In this document: piece by piece, positions 54,010 through 64,000 of the stretch | Layout: each line of letters starts with the position of its first letter | Numbering within the stretch: position 1 is the first letter of the stretch | NCBI RefSeq assembly: GCF_000350225.1 | Contig: NW_005179241.1 | Location: forward strand, 90,440 to 154,439 | Direction of reading: 5' to 3' | Length of the DNA: 64,000 nt | From: Chondrus crispus | Taxonomy: Eukaryota; Rhodophyta; Florideophyceae; Gigartinales; Gigartinaceae | Notes under the pieces: generated by a model | The model's database searches: none | What the model was told of the DNA's origin: nothing | Seen by the model: the letters and a program-made list of their open reading frames with translations, nothing else | Made by a program: the position numbers and the translations under genes

Positions 54010-54386
54010 TGTGGAAATTTGGGAGTCGACGGTGACGTATACAGTTCGACAAAATACATCTAAATAATTAAACCGCACTGAAAACGGTAGTATTTGATTA
54101 TTTCAGACGTCAACCTACAGTGCATCTCTCCCAACGACATTACTGATAATGCAATCCTTTGAGATTATCAGCAAAAGTTTGCAAAGAGGAGAGTCTGTTG
54201 GCAAGAGAAAAGACGCGTAGGTAGTAGTATAAATACCCCGAAGTGAACGGCAGAATAGCTGCCCGGACACAGAAAGGAAGAAAAAGAACCAACGCAGTAA
54301 AAGGAACGCGACCCTCAGCTCGCCCGGTCCTGCCGGTGAATTTTTTACTGCTCACCTCCTTTCTTTTCTTTCTAATTTTCGTCATA
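54010..54386 (+). repeat. 3' LTR of Copia element
   Basis: 377 bp, preceded by the polypurine tract AGAGGGAG. It differs from the 5' LTR at four positions. Confidence 0.95.
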
Positions 54387-54551
54387 GACGTGTATCTTCA
54401 GATCGTGTATGATACATACAAATGCCACTTGTCAGCAGTCCTCGAGTCCTCTAAATCATGATTACAGTAGGGCTCAGGGCATTAGGATCTCTCGGTTGGT
54501 GGTGGTTTGGCCTTGAGACGTAAATGGAAAGTATATTTTCCATTAATTTTT

Positions 54552-57500
54552 GTTAGGCGTTCAAGAAAAGGGTGACCCCACTTGTATTCTCTTAGCCCTG
54601 TGCGAGTTTAGTGACGATTTGGCGTCACTATATTTTAGTGACGTTTTTTGTGAAATCTCAATGAGACGGTGGCCAGCCGTCACAAAAGGGCACAAGTTTT
54701 GAGAAATCTCAAACGTTTTGTGCCCCTTTTTGAGAAAATAGGAGAGTTCTACAAAATCATCACTATGATGGGCACTCAGTGAGAAATCTACAAAAGTTTA
54801 GGGCAATGTTTGAGAACAATGTGAGAGTTCTCAAACATCGTCACTATACGGCATTTTTTCTACTTTTCGTGACGACGACGGAGATTCTCACTGGCTGCTT
54901 CAGATCCCTCCGTCGTCGTAGACGGTCTTCTCTCACTCTTGAGATTGTACAAGCGCCTGTAGAGGCTCTAGAGGGCAATCTACCGGCTTCCTCTTCTGTG
55001 CATTGCGAGATAGCCAATGTCAAGTCGGAATGTCTCAGCTGATGCTCAGCCGTTCTCTGGCGAGGGCTCCATTTCATTGGACCCTCAGCAGCCCTTTTCA
55101 CCTCAACCCAGTGCGCAGCCCCTTTCATTCCCATAGATAGCCAGGAGCTCACTCCACTCGACAACAGATGTCAACCCCTATCCGGTCCCGTACAGGAACA
55201 GGAATTGCGCTGCATGGAAATAGCGCCTGTGCTCATGAATATTGATAGTAGTCCAAGTTTGTTTCAGGAAATATCTGAGACGCCTCCTCTCTCTATCGTG
55301 CCAGTGTGCTCAGGACAATCTTTCTCAGGCACTCAAGATAGAAGTACTACGGTGAACAACTCCAGCTATCAAGCTGAGATTAATGGTGATTCTCTCGATG
55401 GAAGCGATATACCCTATTCGAAGGAGCAGGATGTTGCAGCGGCTGGCAGTGGATCCTCAGGAGATAGCACGTCGTCCTGCACGGGAGAGGTTGAAGCCAC
55501 TGTTACCCCTGCTGAACTTCAGCAGTTACAACCTTTGCGTTCATTTATAAGCAACAACGCTAATATAAACTCTGATGCTGGCGCACTTTGTGAGGACTTA
55601 TGGAGTGGTATATTTCATGACTACGATGAAGAAAGATGTGCTTTAGGAGCTTTACACGCACCAACAAGTACTGTGGACGCACATATGTCTGGTGGAGACA
55701 TAACCGAGGATCTCCTGGAGGAAAGGGCAGTTAATCATCAGGAGGGGGGGCTTCAAGATTGGACATACGAAAGCCCGTTTGCAGAAGTAGAGGTGATTGT
55801 GGATGAAGTGGACTCCGTGTTAGAAGTCCGTTTTATTACTGAAGCGAATTCCATTCTAGATAATGTTCTAGAAGAGGTTAACAGCCGGGAGAGCGCCTGC
55901 CCGCACGAAACTATGGACTCCATGACTGTTTCGTCCAGAAACGACTGCAGTACACCTCGCCAAGTGAAGCCTTTGTCGAGGCTGTCTGTTTTGAGAACAT
56001 TTATACCGGACAGTCTGCTGGAGAAGCTCAAAGCCGTCGCCAATAGGGCTCTTCACAGCCGAGGTCAAAAGCTCACAACAGTTCAAGAGTTACTAGGACT
56101 TTTGGTATTGCACGTTCTCTGTGCATCGTACAACGAGGGACCTTCTGTTGTCTGTGGCGCTAAAATGAGCGACTTTTTCTTTCATATGGGACTTTCTGCA
56201 GCACGCTACCGACAGGTGTGGTCGGCGTTGACGGGTTGTAGGGAGAAGCGCACTGCAGTTGACTATTCAACTACTGGGTGGTGTCGGACTGCTTCACGGA
56301 CAACATCACTAATAACAGATATTGAGTCTGAGGTGGCTGCTGTCAATAGAGAATTATTGTACATACCGGGGGCGACAGTGCTCTCGTTAGACGATGACCA
56401 CCTTCGCATGGCTTCTAGAGCTGTTAGTTCCCTGTCGTTCCTGCAGCAACATAACAATCCCAAAAAGGGATTGGGGCCGGTAGGCAATACTCTTGGTTCC
56501 GCTCTGACTTCAGTATTCTTTGCATGTCACTTTACTAGAAGGGGGGAAAAGCTTCTTCATACCTGGGAGCGCTTGGCGCCGTTATTACAAGGCGCATCCA
56601 CCACCGGTGCTCTAAAACCGATGGCCGATGCAATATTTGCCGCTGACCGTGGCTATAATACGAAGGAGACGCTCAACTTCGTCAGTAAGACATTGGGAGC
56701 TAGTCTACTGGGAACACACAAACGAGATATGACGTACCCTTTCGTGTTCGGAAGTGGCGCTATAACCCGGCGGTCTAAGGGAATGGTTGTGTCGGAAAAA
56801 GGGTGTCGGGCTGTGTACGTTGCAACTTTGAAGTCAAACCTGTCTGTGCGTCGCAGTGGAAGAGAGCTCGAAGCCTGCCTGTATCGAGAAAGTTGCTCCG
56901 GACGTATTGCTGCAATGATACACAACAACAGAAGGCTTTTTAAATCACGCAGCTTTACGATTGTTCCTCACAGCAGGTTCAGGGGGCAAGAGCCGCTTTC
57001 TGTGCTGGCAGAGGAGCAAGTCATATTCGATGCAGACAGGAGGGTGTCTCTGCCACAAGGAGAACAGTCAGCTAAAGTTCTGAACACGCCGGGTTCTAAC
57101 CAAGTCGACCAAGCACTGGCTCGGATCAAGATACTTACATTTAACCAGTCAGAAGACCCGGTGTGGTTTCTCCTCCGGGCATTCAGATTTACATCCCGAA
57201 CGGGCCACTCCTTTTTGGCAACAGTAACTCGTGACTTTGAAAACCATGTATCGTCGCTGGCATGGGCTTTAAGAGGCAAGCAATTAGCAGTAGGAAGTGA
57301 CACACTGCCGCAAGATCACAGCTCATGTGAGCAGCTATTAAGGGTTAAATGGGAATGTGTCTGCAAATTATTTGGCATGCGACTCGGTGCAGAGCCGCAA
57401 CCATCAGAACGGCGCGACCTTGCCCTGCGTCTGGAACGCTACTCGCGAAGCAGAATTAATTTATTCAACAGGAATGACCTGCAGCAGATGCTCGGTGGCT

Positions 57501-59671
57501 TCGCTCGGGGGTTGAGTGGGGCCCCAAGCAAAACAGTGCTAGTCAATGCCGTCTTGCAGCTACAGGCTGATATCGGAGCAGGGACTGTAGAATTAGACGA
57601 TGATGGGGCTGATAGTGTCTCCCTATCAGCGTCCTTGACGGAACGTGCATCTAAAATCCTACAGAAACTTAGAGAGGCTTCATTACATGCGTGGGTAATG
57701 AAGCCCCTCGTTTCTACAGCTGGAATGAAGGAGGGGTCGCGAAATGAGATCGAGGTTCTGAAAGCAATTCCTTCTTTCCTTTCTAAGACACGTGGAGCAT
57801 ATGCTCGTACGAGAGGAGTATTTAATGCAGTTGAATACGCCCATTCGGACATAAGGAAAATTGTGATACGTCATATTCCGTCGGTTGGGCTCGTGGAAAG
57901 CAAGAGTAGTACTATGATAGCCGACAGCCCGGATGGTATCCTGGCATGCAAGAATGAAATAGAGGAGTCCTTTGTCTGCGCAGCAGAAATTAAGACAATG
58001 ACTGCTCTTACGACAGTGAGCGAAGCCACGCATTTAAGGGAGCAATTTGGACCGTTGACTATCCTTTCTGATGTAGGTTCCTGCGGGGCTGCAGATGAGC
58101 TCTTCAGAACTTTAATACCATCAACCCAATACCGGGCGCAGTGTCTGCATCATGCTGCCACGTTAGGATTGAAGCATGTGTTGTTCATTGTGGCAAGTAG
58201 TGGCAGTGTTACACACGGGCAAATTATCTACGGCTGTTTGATACAGTTCTCGGAATACATTAGACATAGCTACACATTCACTTTGGACTCAGTGCTATCA
58301 ATGGGGTTTGGTTGGGTGGGAAGGGAGCCTAAATATATACCAAGAGAGTACGACGCATTGCTTAAAGAGTCACACGCCTCTGACATCAATAGCTTTGCGT
58401 CGTACTACAGTCTAAGTACGGGTATACGGAGATTAATTGACAAGGATGGAAGACCCATGCCGCCAGCTAGAATGATACGGTTGACCCCAGCGGTCTTCTG
58501 GAATCATTTAAAAGGTGGTGTCGATGTAATTTACCGGTACCTTAAGACGCTGGCGAGATCAAATATATCAGAGAACCCGGTGACTAGCATCATTGCCAGG
58601 CTTTTGGTGATGCAAGTTAACAATGCAGCTTTATGCTTTAGACTATTTAAAGCTCGGGAGTTGGGCAAGCTTCCCGCTACGATCCCGATGGAAAACAAAA
58701 AAGGATATTCGAAGACAAGACATACCGTGACCGAATGTGAAACATTTGGCACATACGCACGTCTACTGGCAAGGGAGTGGAGAGAATGGCGTAACAAAGA
58801 GCAGCAGGAGAGAACAGAAGCACAATCAGTTGGACGACATCTAACACCCTACTTTTCTAGAGGTGCCGCCGACAGGTACAACCATGGCGTGCACCAGGAA
58901 AGAAGACTGAGCAGGTCTTTAGACCACAAGCCGGTGGTTGGCCAGTCCACCTATTGCGTACTTTGTAGTTGGACACTGCGCATCGTAAGAAATGGAAAAA
59001 CAGTAACAAAAAGAAAGGGGGCGAAACAGATACAGTGGTGCTCTGTGTGCCTTCAGGCTGTATGCAAAGGTTGTTGGCAAACGTGGCACACAGACGAAGT
59101 ATTACGAAGGGTGTCTCCGTCTGCAGAAGAAGTTAGAGAATTCAACCAGAATAGAAGAAGCAAGCGTCGTAGAATGACATAAGAGCAACTTGTGCTATGG
59201 AGTTTGGTTATTTGCAAACGTAAAGAACATACCTCTTAACTAACATCTATTCATTTAGAGGCATTGCATATGCTGTACATTTGGATACAAAAGTATCTGT
59301 CTAGGTCCACAACGTCAGGCAGTTCTGGCTAAACTATCACAATGGAACTCGGCTGAACGGACGGATCAGTTGTTTGACACACATTTATTGCAACAAACAC
59401 CTGAGAGGCTTTGGACTGCATGTCTTATGATGCTAAGAGCAGCAAACTGGGTTGGAGTGGAGCTTCAGCGTTTGAGAATTCTCCCTGACTTTGAGAACCT
59501 CCCCCGCATGAATGAGAAGGTGACCTAATTTCTCTGAACTCTCACAATTCTCAATGAGAACAACGATTCTCATTGAGATAAGTAGATTTTGTAGAGCTTT
59601 TTTTGTGAATTTTGAGAGCTTTGGACCGACTCTCACATCGGTCCAAGGCGGTTTTTTCAAGAGCGTCTAAC
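54552..59671 (+). mobile_element. PiggyBac-like DNA transposon (ends tentative)
   Basis: It surrounds the transposase gene. Candidate ends are an imperfect inverted repeat: GTTAGGCG-TTCAAGAAAA at 54552 and, on the other strand, GTTAGACGCTCTTGAAAA ending at 59671. Inside both ends lie many TGAGAA or TTCTCA motifs and a shared TCTACAAAATC. No clear TTAA duplication is seen, so the exact borders are unsure. Confidence 0.5.
55205..59182 (+). CDS. PiggyBac-like transposase with inserted PD-(D/E)XK (YqaJ-like) nuclease
   Basis: About 1322 residues from the first ATG at 55214; intact. Residues 1-260 are acidic and Ser-rich. The catalytic Asp of the piggyBac DDE fold are best placed in LSLDDDHLRMAS (396-398), FAADRGYN (D481, followed by LGASLLGTHKRD) and HLKGGVDVIYRYL (D1107, equivalent to the GGVD motif of the family). 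The C-terminal Cys/His cluster (YCVLC, WCSVC, CKGCW, TWH; about 1258-1300) fits the piggyBac RING-like end. Between D481 and D1107 lies a second domain with MIADSPDGIL (D907, D910) and AAEIK (E928, K930), followed by a Gln/His helix and VLFIVASSG: the signature of YqaJ-type exonucleases. It would cut and paste DNA in the nucleus; the nuclease role is unknown. The typical length of piggyBac transposases is about 600, so this is twice as long. Confidence 0.75.
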   Translation: MRCMEIAPVLMNIDSSPSLFQEISETPPLSIVPVCSGQSFSGTQDRSTTVNNSSYQAEINGDSLDGSDIPYSKEQDVAAAGSGSSGDSTSSCTGEVEATVTPAELQQLQPLRSFISNNANINSDAGALCEDLWSGIFHDYDEERCALGALHAPTSTVDAHMSGGDITEDLLEERAVNHQEGGLQDWTYESPFAEVEVIVDEVDSVLEVRFITEANSILDNVLEEVNSRESACPHETMDSMTVSSRNDCSTPRQVKPLSRLSVLRTFIPDSLLEKLKAVANRALHSRGQKLTTVQELLGLLVLHVLCASYNEGPSVVCGAKMSDFFFHMGLSAARYRQVWSALTGCREKRTAVDYSTTGWCRTASRTTSLITDIESEVAAVNRELLYIPGATVLSLDDDHLRMASRAVSSLSFLQQHNNPKKGLGPVGNTLGSALTSVFFACHFTRRGEKLLHTWERLAPLLQGASTTGALKPMADAIFAADRGYNTKETLNFVSKTLGASLLGTHKRDMTYPFVFGSGAITRRSKGMVVSEKGCRAVYVATLKSNLSVRRSGRELEACLYRESCSGRIAAMIHNNRRLFKSRSFTIVPHSRFRGQEPLSVLAEEQVIFDADRRVSLPQGEQSAKVLNTPGSNQVDQALARIKILTFNQSEDPVWFLLRAFRFTSRTGHSFLATVTRDFENHVSSLAWALRGKQLAVGSDTLPQDHSSCEQLLRVKWECVCKLFGMRLGAEPQPSERRDLALRLERYSRSRINLFNRNDLQQMLGGFARGLSGAPSKTVLVNAVLQLQADIGAGTVELDDDGADSVSLSASLTERASKILQKLREASLHAWVMKPLVSTAGMKEGSRNEIEVLKAIPSFLSKTRGAYARTRGVFNAVEYAHSDIRKIVIRHIPSVGLVESKSSTMIADSPDGILACKNEIEESFVCAAEIKTMTALTTVSEATHLREQFGPLTILSDVGSCGAADELFRTLIPSTQYRAQCLHHAATLGLKHVLFIVASSGSVTHGQIIYGCLIQFSEYIRHSYTFTLDSVLSMGFGWVGREPKYIPREYDALLKESHASDINSFASYYSLSTGIRRLIDKDGRPMPPARMIRLTPAVFWNHLKGGVDVIYRYLKTLARSNISENPVTSIIARLLVMQVNNAALCFRLFKARELGKLPATIPMENKKGYSKTRHTVTECETFGTYARLLAREWREWRNKEQQERTEAQSVGRHLTPYFSRGAADRYNHGVHQERRLSRSLDHKPVVGQSTYCVLCSWTLRIVRNGKTVTKRKGAKQIQWCSVCLQAVCKGCWQTWHTDEVLRRVSPSAEEVREFNQNRRSKRRRMT

Positions 59672-59840
59672 TCTAGCAATAGTTAGTCATTCTCCTTAGA
59701 GCGAACTCTTATCGGAAGAGGAGGGTTGGGGGCTTCAAGAGCACTTTATTTGAGTCCTTAACTAGCACTTTTGACGGAGTTATGAAAAAAACCCCGACCG
59801 GACCGCACTTTGAACCGTCAACAACCGCCGCACAGGGTTA

Positions 59841-60910
59841 GAGCATCCCTACCGGCGCCAAGGCAAATAGGCAAACAGGCAAAACTATTTTCATACGTGT
59901 AAGTCTCTCCCTGGCCAGTTGACGTTTTTCCTATTTGCTGTTTTTCCTCTACCACTGTCTTCTACACCCGTCAAGCCGCAGTTATTAAGTTTAAGGAGTT
60001 TGACCATCGCGCCGGGAGCGACAATCAAGGCATTATGGATTATGTGCTGCAAGACGAGTTTCATGACTCCTTCCTTGACGACCCAATGCAGCTTTTCTCG
60101 AGTAGTGACGACGACAGTGACGACAAAGTCATCCGCAGAGGCTCCCGTGCTGGTCGTTCTGGAAATATTGAAAGAGGCAGAGAACCAGCTGCTCTGCGTT
60201 TGCACAATGATTACTTTGCACCAACTCCAACCTACACTGCTCACCATTTTCAGCGTAGATTCCGCATATCGCGGTCTGTGTTCGACAGAATTATCGCGGC
60301 AATACCGACAAGTGATATTTATTTTGTACAGCGCGAGGACTGTACGAAACGAAAGGAATTTACTTGCCACCAGAAAGCCACAGCAGCGCTGCGTTTACTT
60401 GCATATGGCATCACAGCCGACTCGGTGGATGAATACATTCGGATGGCAGAACCGACCGCGTTTTCTTTGACGTACAAGGGGAAGTCGAAGCGAAAGCATG
60501 GGCCACGATTGGAACGCCATTTCCAGGAACAGGTGTGGAATTCATGGAGTACCAGTTGGACTTTCAAAGTATCGAGACTGTTTGCTCACCAATTGGTGAT
60601 GATTTTACCAGTTGTAGAGAGCATAGAGACCAACGGGGATATGTATTTGTCCGGATTAGCGCGAACAGTGTTTACTTTCACTGTACATTTCCTGGTTTCG
60701 CGCCAAAAGTTGCCCAATGGTTTACTTGCACTTGGAAAGTCATAAACTATTTGTAGGATAGCACCTGAGGCAAATTCCGGATATTTGCCTCCGTTTTTCG
60801 GAGGGTGCTATATTTTTTCCTCTGTTTTTGGACGAGTAGGGTTGCATTTCGGAGGAAAAAAAGCAAATAAAGTAATTTGCTGAGTTGATCAAGTGCCGGT
60901 GGGGATGCTC
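59841..60910 (+). mobile_element. PIF/Harbinger element, internally deleted
   Basis: A 16-bp terminal inverted repeat (GAGCATCCCTACCGGC and its partner GCCGGTGGGGATGCTC, one mismatch) bounds 1070 bp, with TTA duplicated at 59838-59840 and 60911-60913. The 3-bp TWA duplication is the hallmark of the family. Confidence 0.93.
60035..60745 (+). pseudogene. PIF/Harbinger transposase, N-terminal part
   Basis: The first 150 residues are typical of the family: FQRRFRISRSVFDRIIAAI, a basic linker, then ATAALRLLAYGITADSVDEY. After AFSLTYKGKSKRKHG the frame no longer resembles the DDE domain, so the catalytic part has been deleted. The element can move only if an intact relative supplies transposase. 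Confidence 0.85.
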
Positions 60911-60913
60911 TTA

Positions 60914-63280
60914 GAGAAGTCGGACGTAGGCTTTTCTCGACCTTAATAAACTGTTTAATTTATTTATTATATAATTTTGGGACGAAATCGCACAGGGAGC
61001 ACATTTTATGCCACCTCTGAAATGACAGGGCACCAGCAGTGGCAATTTTCAGAAGGGATGATGGATGACACTCCGTGTAGAACCATCTGTTTTCGACGAC
61101 TTGTTTACACGCAAACCGCAATCAGATAAAGTCATCAACGAGCTGTTTCATTTAGACAACCACAGATGCAGGTTTCTCTCTTTCTTTCTCCTGACCGTTC
61201 GCCCTGGTTTACACCACGAAGGTGTTTACATGAACGCAAGGGATGATTAGACCTCATGTCTGTAAGCGACAAGAAAGAGTGTACGTACTGGAGATTGGCG
61301 GAATGGAGCAAAAGGCTTCACAAGTCGTTCACGTCACTTCCTCTACGGGGCACACTTTGATTACAATGACCGGAGATTACAGCTTCTCCGTGCCAACCCT
61401 TCTGCCAACATGACGCGTTTTGCACTTGCGCGTTGATAAAGACATTTTGAAAAGATGACAATATCATTAAACGCATGCCTTTTGTCTGAAAGTCACGATG
61501 CTGATAAATCTGGATCGAGATATCGAAAAGCGTCCGTCCTCAGCCTTCAGTACTACGAGCGTGAGTATCTCTACGCTCAACGCACGTCTGTACCCCTCGT
61601 AACGTACATATCGCAAGTGTACAGCAGCACAAGGTACAGTATGAGTGCTGATTCTTCGGGGCTCTTTGCATGTGCACGCACACAGGGTGCAATACATAAC
61701 AACACAGTTGAAGGCGTACACATATTTGGGTCTTCTACGGGATTCTCTAGCGCGTGACATTGAAATGACTGCGTCGAGCTGTCGGAAGTATTGACAGTTG
61801 TTTCGAAATGCAATGGGCGGCACTGTCGACAGCAAGGTTTGCGTGCTAACCTCAGAGCAAAGCATTCCCTGCTCTTCCCTACGACGAATGCAGTGAAAGC
61901 ATTTGCTCCAGGCCGGGATGGTACGTAGGTGTCAGGAGAAATGGGACCCTGAATGCGGGCGATCTGAGTGGGATTCAAAATATTGAGAATACAGTCGGAG
62001 GAGGATCCTCTCTGACTCCTCACCAGCACACCTCATACGGTGAAGTGGTGTAAACAGAGGAAAGGTTGAGCGTGGATTGAGAAAGTTGGTGGTGGCACTG
62101 TATTCGTTCCGTAAATTGAGGGATGAAGTACAGTATTGAAGTTTTTTCAGGGCAAGATAGTAGGGCAGCGGATCAGTTTTTCTGTGGACGGCAACGTCAG
62201 CGTACGAGCGAGGGAGAGAGAGGCAGGGCAGGGCAGGGCAGGGCAGGGGGTGAGAATTGAGGGTCGGGCGATGAGTGAGCAAGCACATGCGGGGATGAAG
62301 AACTGTAAACAGCGAGGGGGATATGACCCTGGTCACACCGGAGTCATTTAGAAAAAGAGTAGATTGTCGATCGGCGTTCCAGCAGGCGACGTTACTGTAC
62401 GAAGGTACGGAACGGGCCTTGGACGGAACGAAGGAAGAAAAAAAAAGCCCCGTGGGCGCAACGGTAACTTGCAAGACGACGATGAATGAGGATGCGTAGA
62501 GCGTTTGACTGTTGGTTACAGTGGGGGCACGATCAGCGAACGGAGCGGGTCGGTATTCTTAGAGCTTACGGTGCAGACAAGTGATGCTGGACAAGGCGAC
62601 GAATGTAAATGGTGGTGGTTTTTTTATCGCTGTTGGGATTGTACCAGGGTGAGGTACCCTTCGAAGGGTAACAAAGCTGTTTCGCGGCGTCAAGCAGAAG
62701 GCGCTTTACACAGAGAGGAATGGACCGAGACGCATCGGAGACTCAAGCGATGACGCAGAGCAGTGGACAGTGTTACAGGGGTGATGATGGTAACTGAAAG
62801 ACAAGATCAGTTCACGGTTACGCGCGCACGGGGCTCAGCGGGGGGATTGGGAATAGTTTGCATGGATGTGTGTGAGTGTGTGTGTGGGTGGGAATTTTCG
62901 GGATGGTGTTCACGTAGGATTACACGTTGGGGAGGAACGGGAAGGGGAGAGAGAATTGGGAATAGTGTTGGAGGGGGAGTTTGGTCGAGGTCGTGTGGCA
63001 TGACCTCAGCATGCACGCGGGGTTGGCGGCGAGTGTGGCTGTTTACGGTGATGATGATGATGATGATGGAGGGTGTGACGTGAGACGTTGGGCGGGTGGG
63101 TGCGTGGGTTGTTTACAGCGGATGGATGTGTGGAGAGGTGTGGGAAGGGTGGGCGTTCCAGGCGTGCGGGCGAGGCGAGGAGGTGATGGAGAGAGTGTGG
63201 GCAAGGTGGCAGGGTCTCGAGACGAGCATGCAACACATTTTGCTTAACGGCAGTGTAGCGGAGTGTACAGTAGAGTTGGT
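60914..63280. other. No recognisable gene
   Basis: Frames are short and none is supported. A GGGCA-type tandem run (AGGGCAGGGCAGGGCAGGGG, near 62226-62248) and purine-rich stretches are present. Confidence 0.45.
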
Positions 63281-63285
63281 GCTTT

Positions 63286-63480
63286 TTAAAAAAAAAAAAA
63301 AGGCAGGGGCAGCGGCACGGGAAGAGGCACGGGAGGCGGCACGGGAGGCGGCAGGGGAAGCGGCAGCGGCAGCGGCAGCGGCAGCGGCAGCGGCAGCGGC
63401 AGGGGAAGAGGCACGGGAAGAGGCAGGGGAAGAAAAACGGGAAGAAAAACGGGAAGAAAAACGGGGAAGAAAAGGGGATA
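63286..63480. repeat. A-tract and CGG/GCA simple repeats
   Basis: A run of A bases (63288-63301) is followed by GGCACGGGAGGC-type units, (GGCAGC)n near 63360-63402 and GGGAAGAAAAAC units to 63475. Both strands give low-complexity frames that are not genes. Confidence 0.85.
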
Positions 63481-63778
63481 AAAAAGGCTCGAGGACCAAC
63501 TAGTGCAGTGTATAATCAGCTCCCGCTCGCGACAGCGTTCCATTCTTCCACGAGAAGAAGAAGAAGAAGAAGAAGAAGGCGGGACGAGAGGCCTGAGAGG
63601 GGGTGGGGGGTGGCCGTGACGCAGTCGCGAGTGCGGTCGGATGCCATTATTTGGAAAAAAGGCGTGCGGAGGACGGGGTCGAGGGAGGGTGTGCGGGTCG
63701 AGGGTGGTGCGTGGTCGAGGGAGGGTGTGCGGGGTCGAAGGGTGGTGCGTGCCCGTCGGGCGGCGCCGGGTGTGTGTG

Positions 63779-63848
63779 CGCAGACGTCCCCGCAGACGTC
63801 CCCCCCGCAGACGTCCCCCCGCAGACGTCCCCCCCGCAGACGTCCCCG
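63779..63848. repeat. Short tandem repeat CAGACGTCCCC
   Basis: Five copies of CAGACGTCCC with variable C-tracts, spaced 12-16 bases. A (GAA)n run lies upstream at 63551-63580. Confidence 0.8.
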
Positions 63849-64000
63849 GCGAGGCGACGTGTATCTGTTGCGAGGGAGATGTATCGCAAGGCGCGGGGGG
63901 CGGGGGCGGGGGGGGGTTTCATTTTTTTGCTTTCTTTTTTCCACGTGGATCAATTCGAAGCACTGTGACCTTCTGGAAACGGCCTGTTGAAATGTAAATT

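Larger units (their letters stand above)
47534..54386 (+). mobile_element. Complete Copia (GalEa-like) retrotransposon
   Basis: Two 377-bp LTRs bound it, and GACGT is duplicated at 47529-47533 and 54387-54391. Order inside: LTR, leader with short repeats, intron-like sequence and zinc-finger ORF, gag, pol (PR-IN-RT-RH, the Copia order), polypurine tract AGAGGGAG, LTR. I count four differences between the LTRs (about 1%), all transitions. The integrase motif HIVDTATRFSSAIF is of the kind found in GalEa elements of red algae; that assignment is from memory of the family. Confidence 0.95.

Noticed and set aside
54461-54475. TACAGTAGGGCTC as a pogo-type terminal repeat
   Set aside because: No inverted partner was found on either side.
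54054-59760. TTAA target duplication for the piggyBac-like element
   Set aside because: TTAA sites at 54543 and 59757 do not abut matching inverted ends.
62801-63990. Many overlapping ORFs at the right end
   Set aside because: They are low-complexity translations of simple repeats on both strands.

Overview
The window is a eukaryotic, retroelement-dominated stretch of nuclear DNA. It contains chromodomain Ty3/gypsy elements with a coding antisense ORF, a Copia element whose integrase and RNase H sequence resembles the GalEa-type elements known from red algae, a piggyBac-like DDE transposon, a pogo-like transposase and a PIF/Harbinger element. Intron-like sequences are short and few. A florideophyte red alga (Chondrus-like) is my best inference; this rests on TE content and was not tested by any search.

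Layout. 1-9174: 3' part of a + strand Ty3/gypsy element A (pol, minisatellite, antisense ORF, 3' LTR). 9231-20330: a block of unrecognised genes with different composition. From left to right these are a coiled-coil protein, a possible Tudor-like protein, a 2OG-Fe(II)-oxygenase-like protein, a long DGQHR (ParB-like) protein, a ~490-bp inverted repeat that gives two divergent genes the same leader, and one more unknown gene. 20331-23118: no recognisable gene. 23119-28847: gypsy element B in the unusual order antisense ORF, LTR, gag, start of pol. 28848-34097: a mosaic of gypsy remnants E and D. 34103-47458: a pogo-like transposase gene split by the complete 12-kb gypsy element C (minus strand, 5-bp target duplication GAGTG). 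47534-54386: a complete Copia element (LTRs 377 bp, target duplication GACGT) carrying a captured zinc-finger exon. 54552-59671: a piggyBac-like transposon whose transposase contains a PD-(D/E)XK nuclease domain. 59841-60910: an internally deleted PIF/Harbinger element with TTA target duplication. 60914-64000: no supported gene; simple repeats at the end.

How the parts fit together. The gypsy elements A, B, C and E share an extra gene between pol and the 3' LTR, transcribed towards pol (antisense ORF, 'aORF'). Four diverged copies can be aligned by eye, so it appears to be a conserved component and not a shadow frame. Elements C and D also share a stem that places the tRNA-primer binding site in a loop, with matching changes in both arms. 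The two recent insertions (Copia, element C) have ~1% and ~2% LTR divergence by my count. Older copies carry many stops and frameshifts.

The strongest candidates for undescribed biology are: (1) the aORF gene of these algal gypsy elements; (2) the piggyBac-like transposase with an inserted YqaJ-like nuclease; (3) the multi-gene block with 2OG-oxygenase-like and DGQHR proteins organised around an inverted-repeat divergent promoter. All functional statements are from motif reading only.
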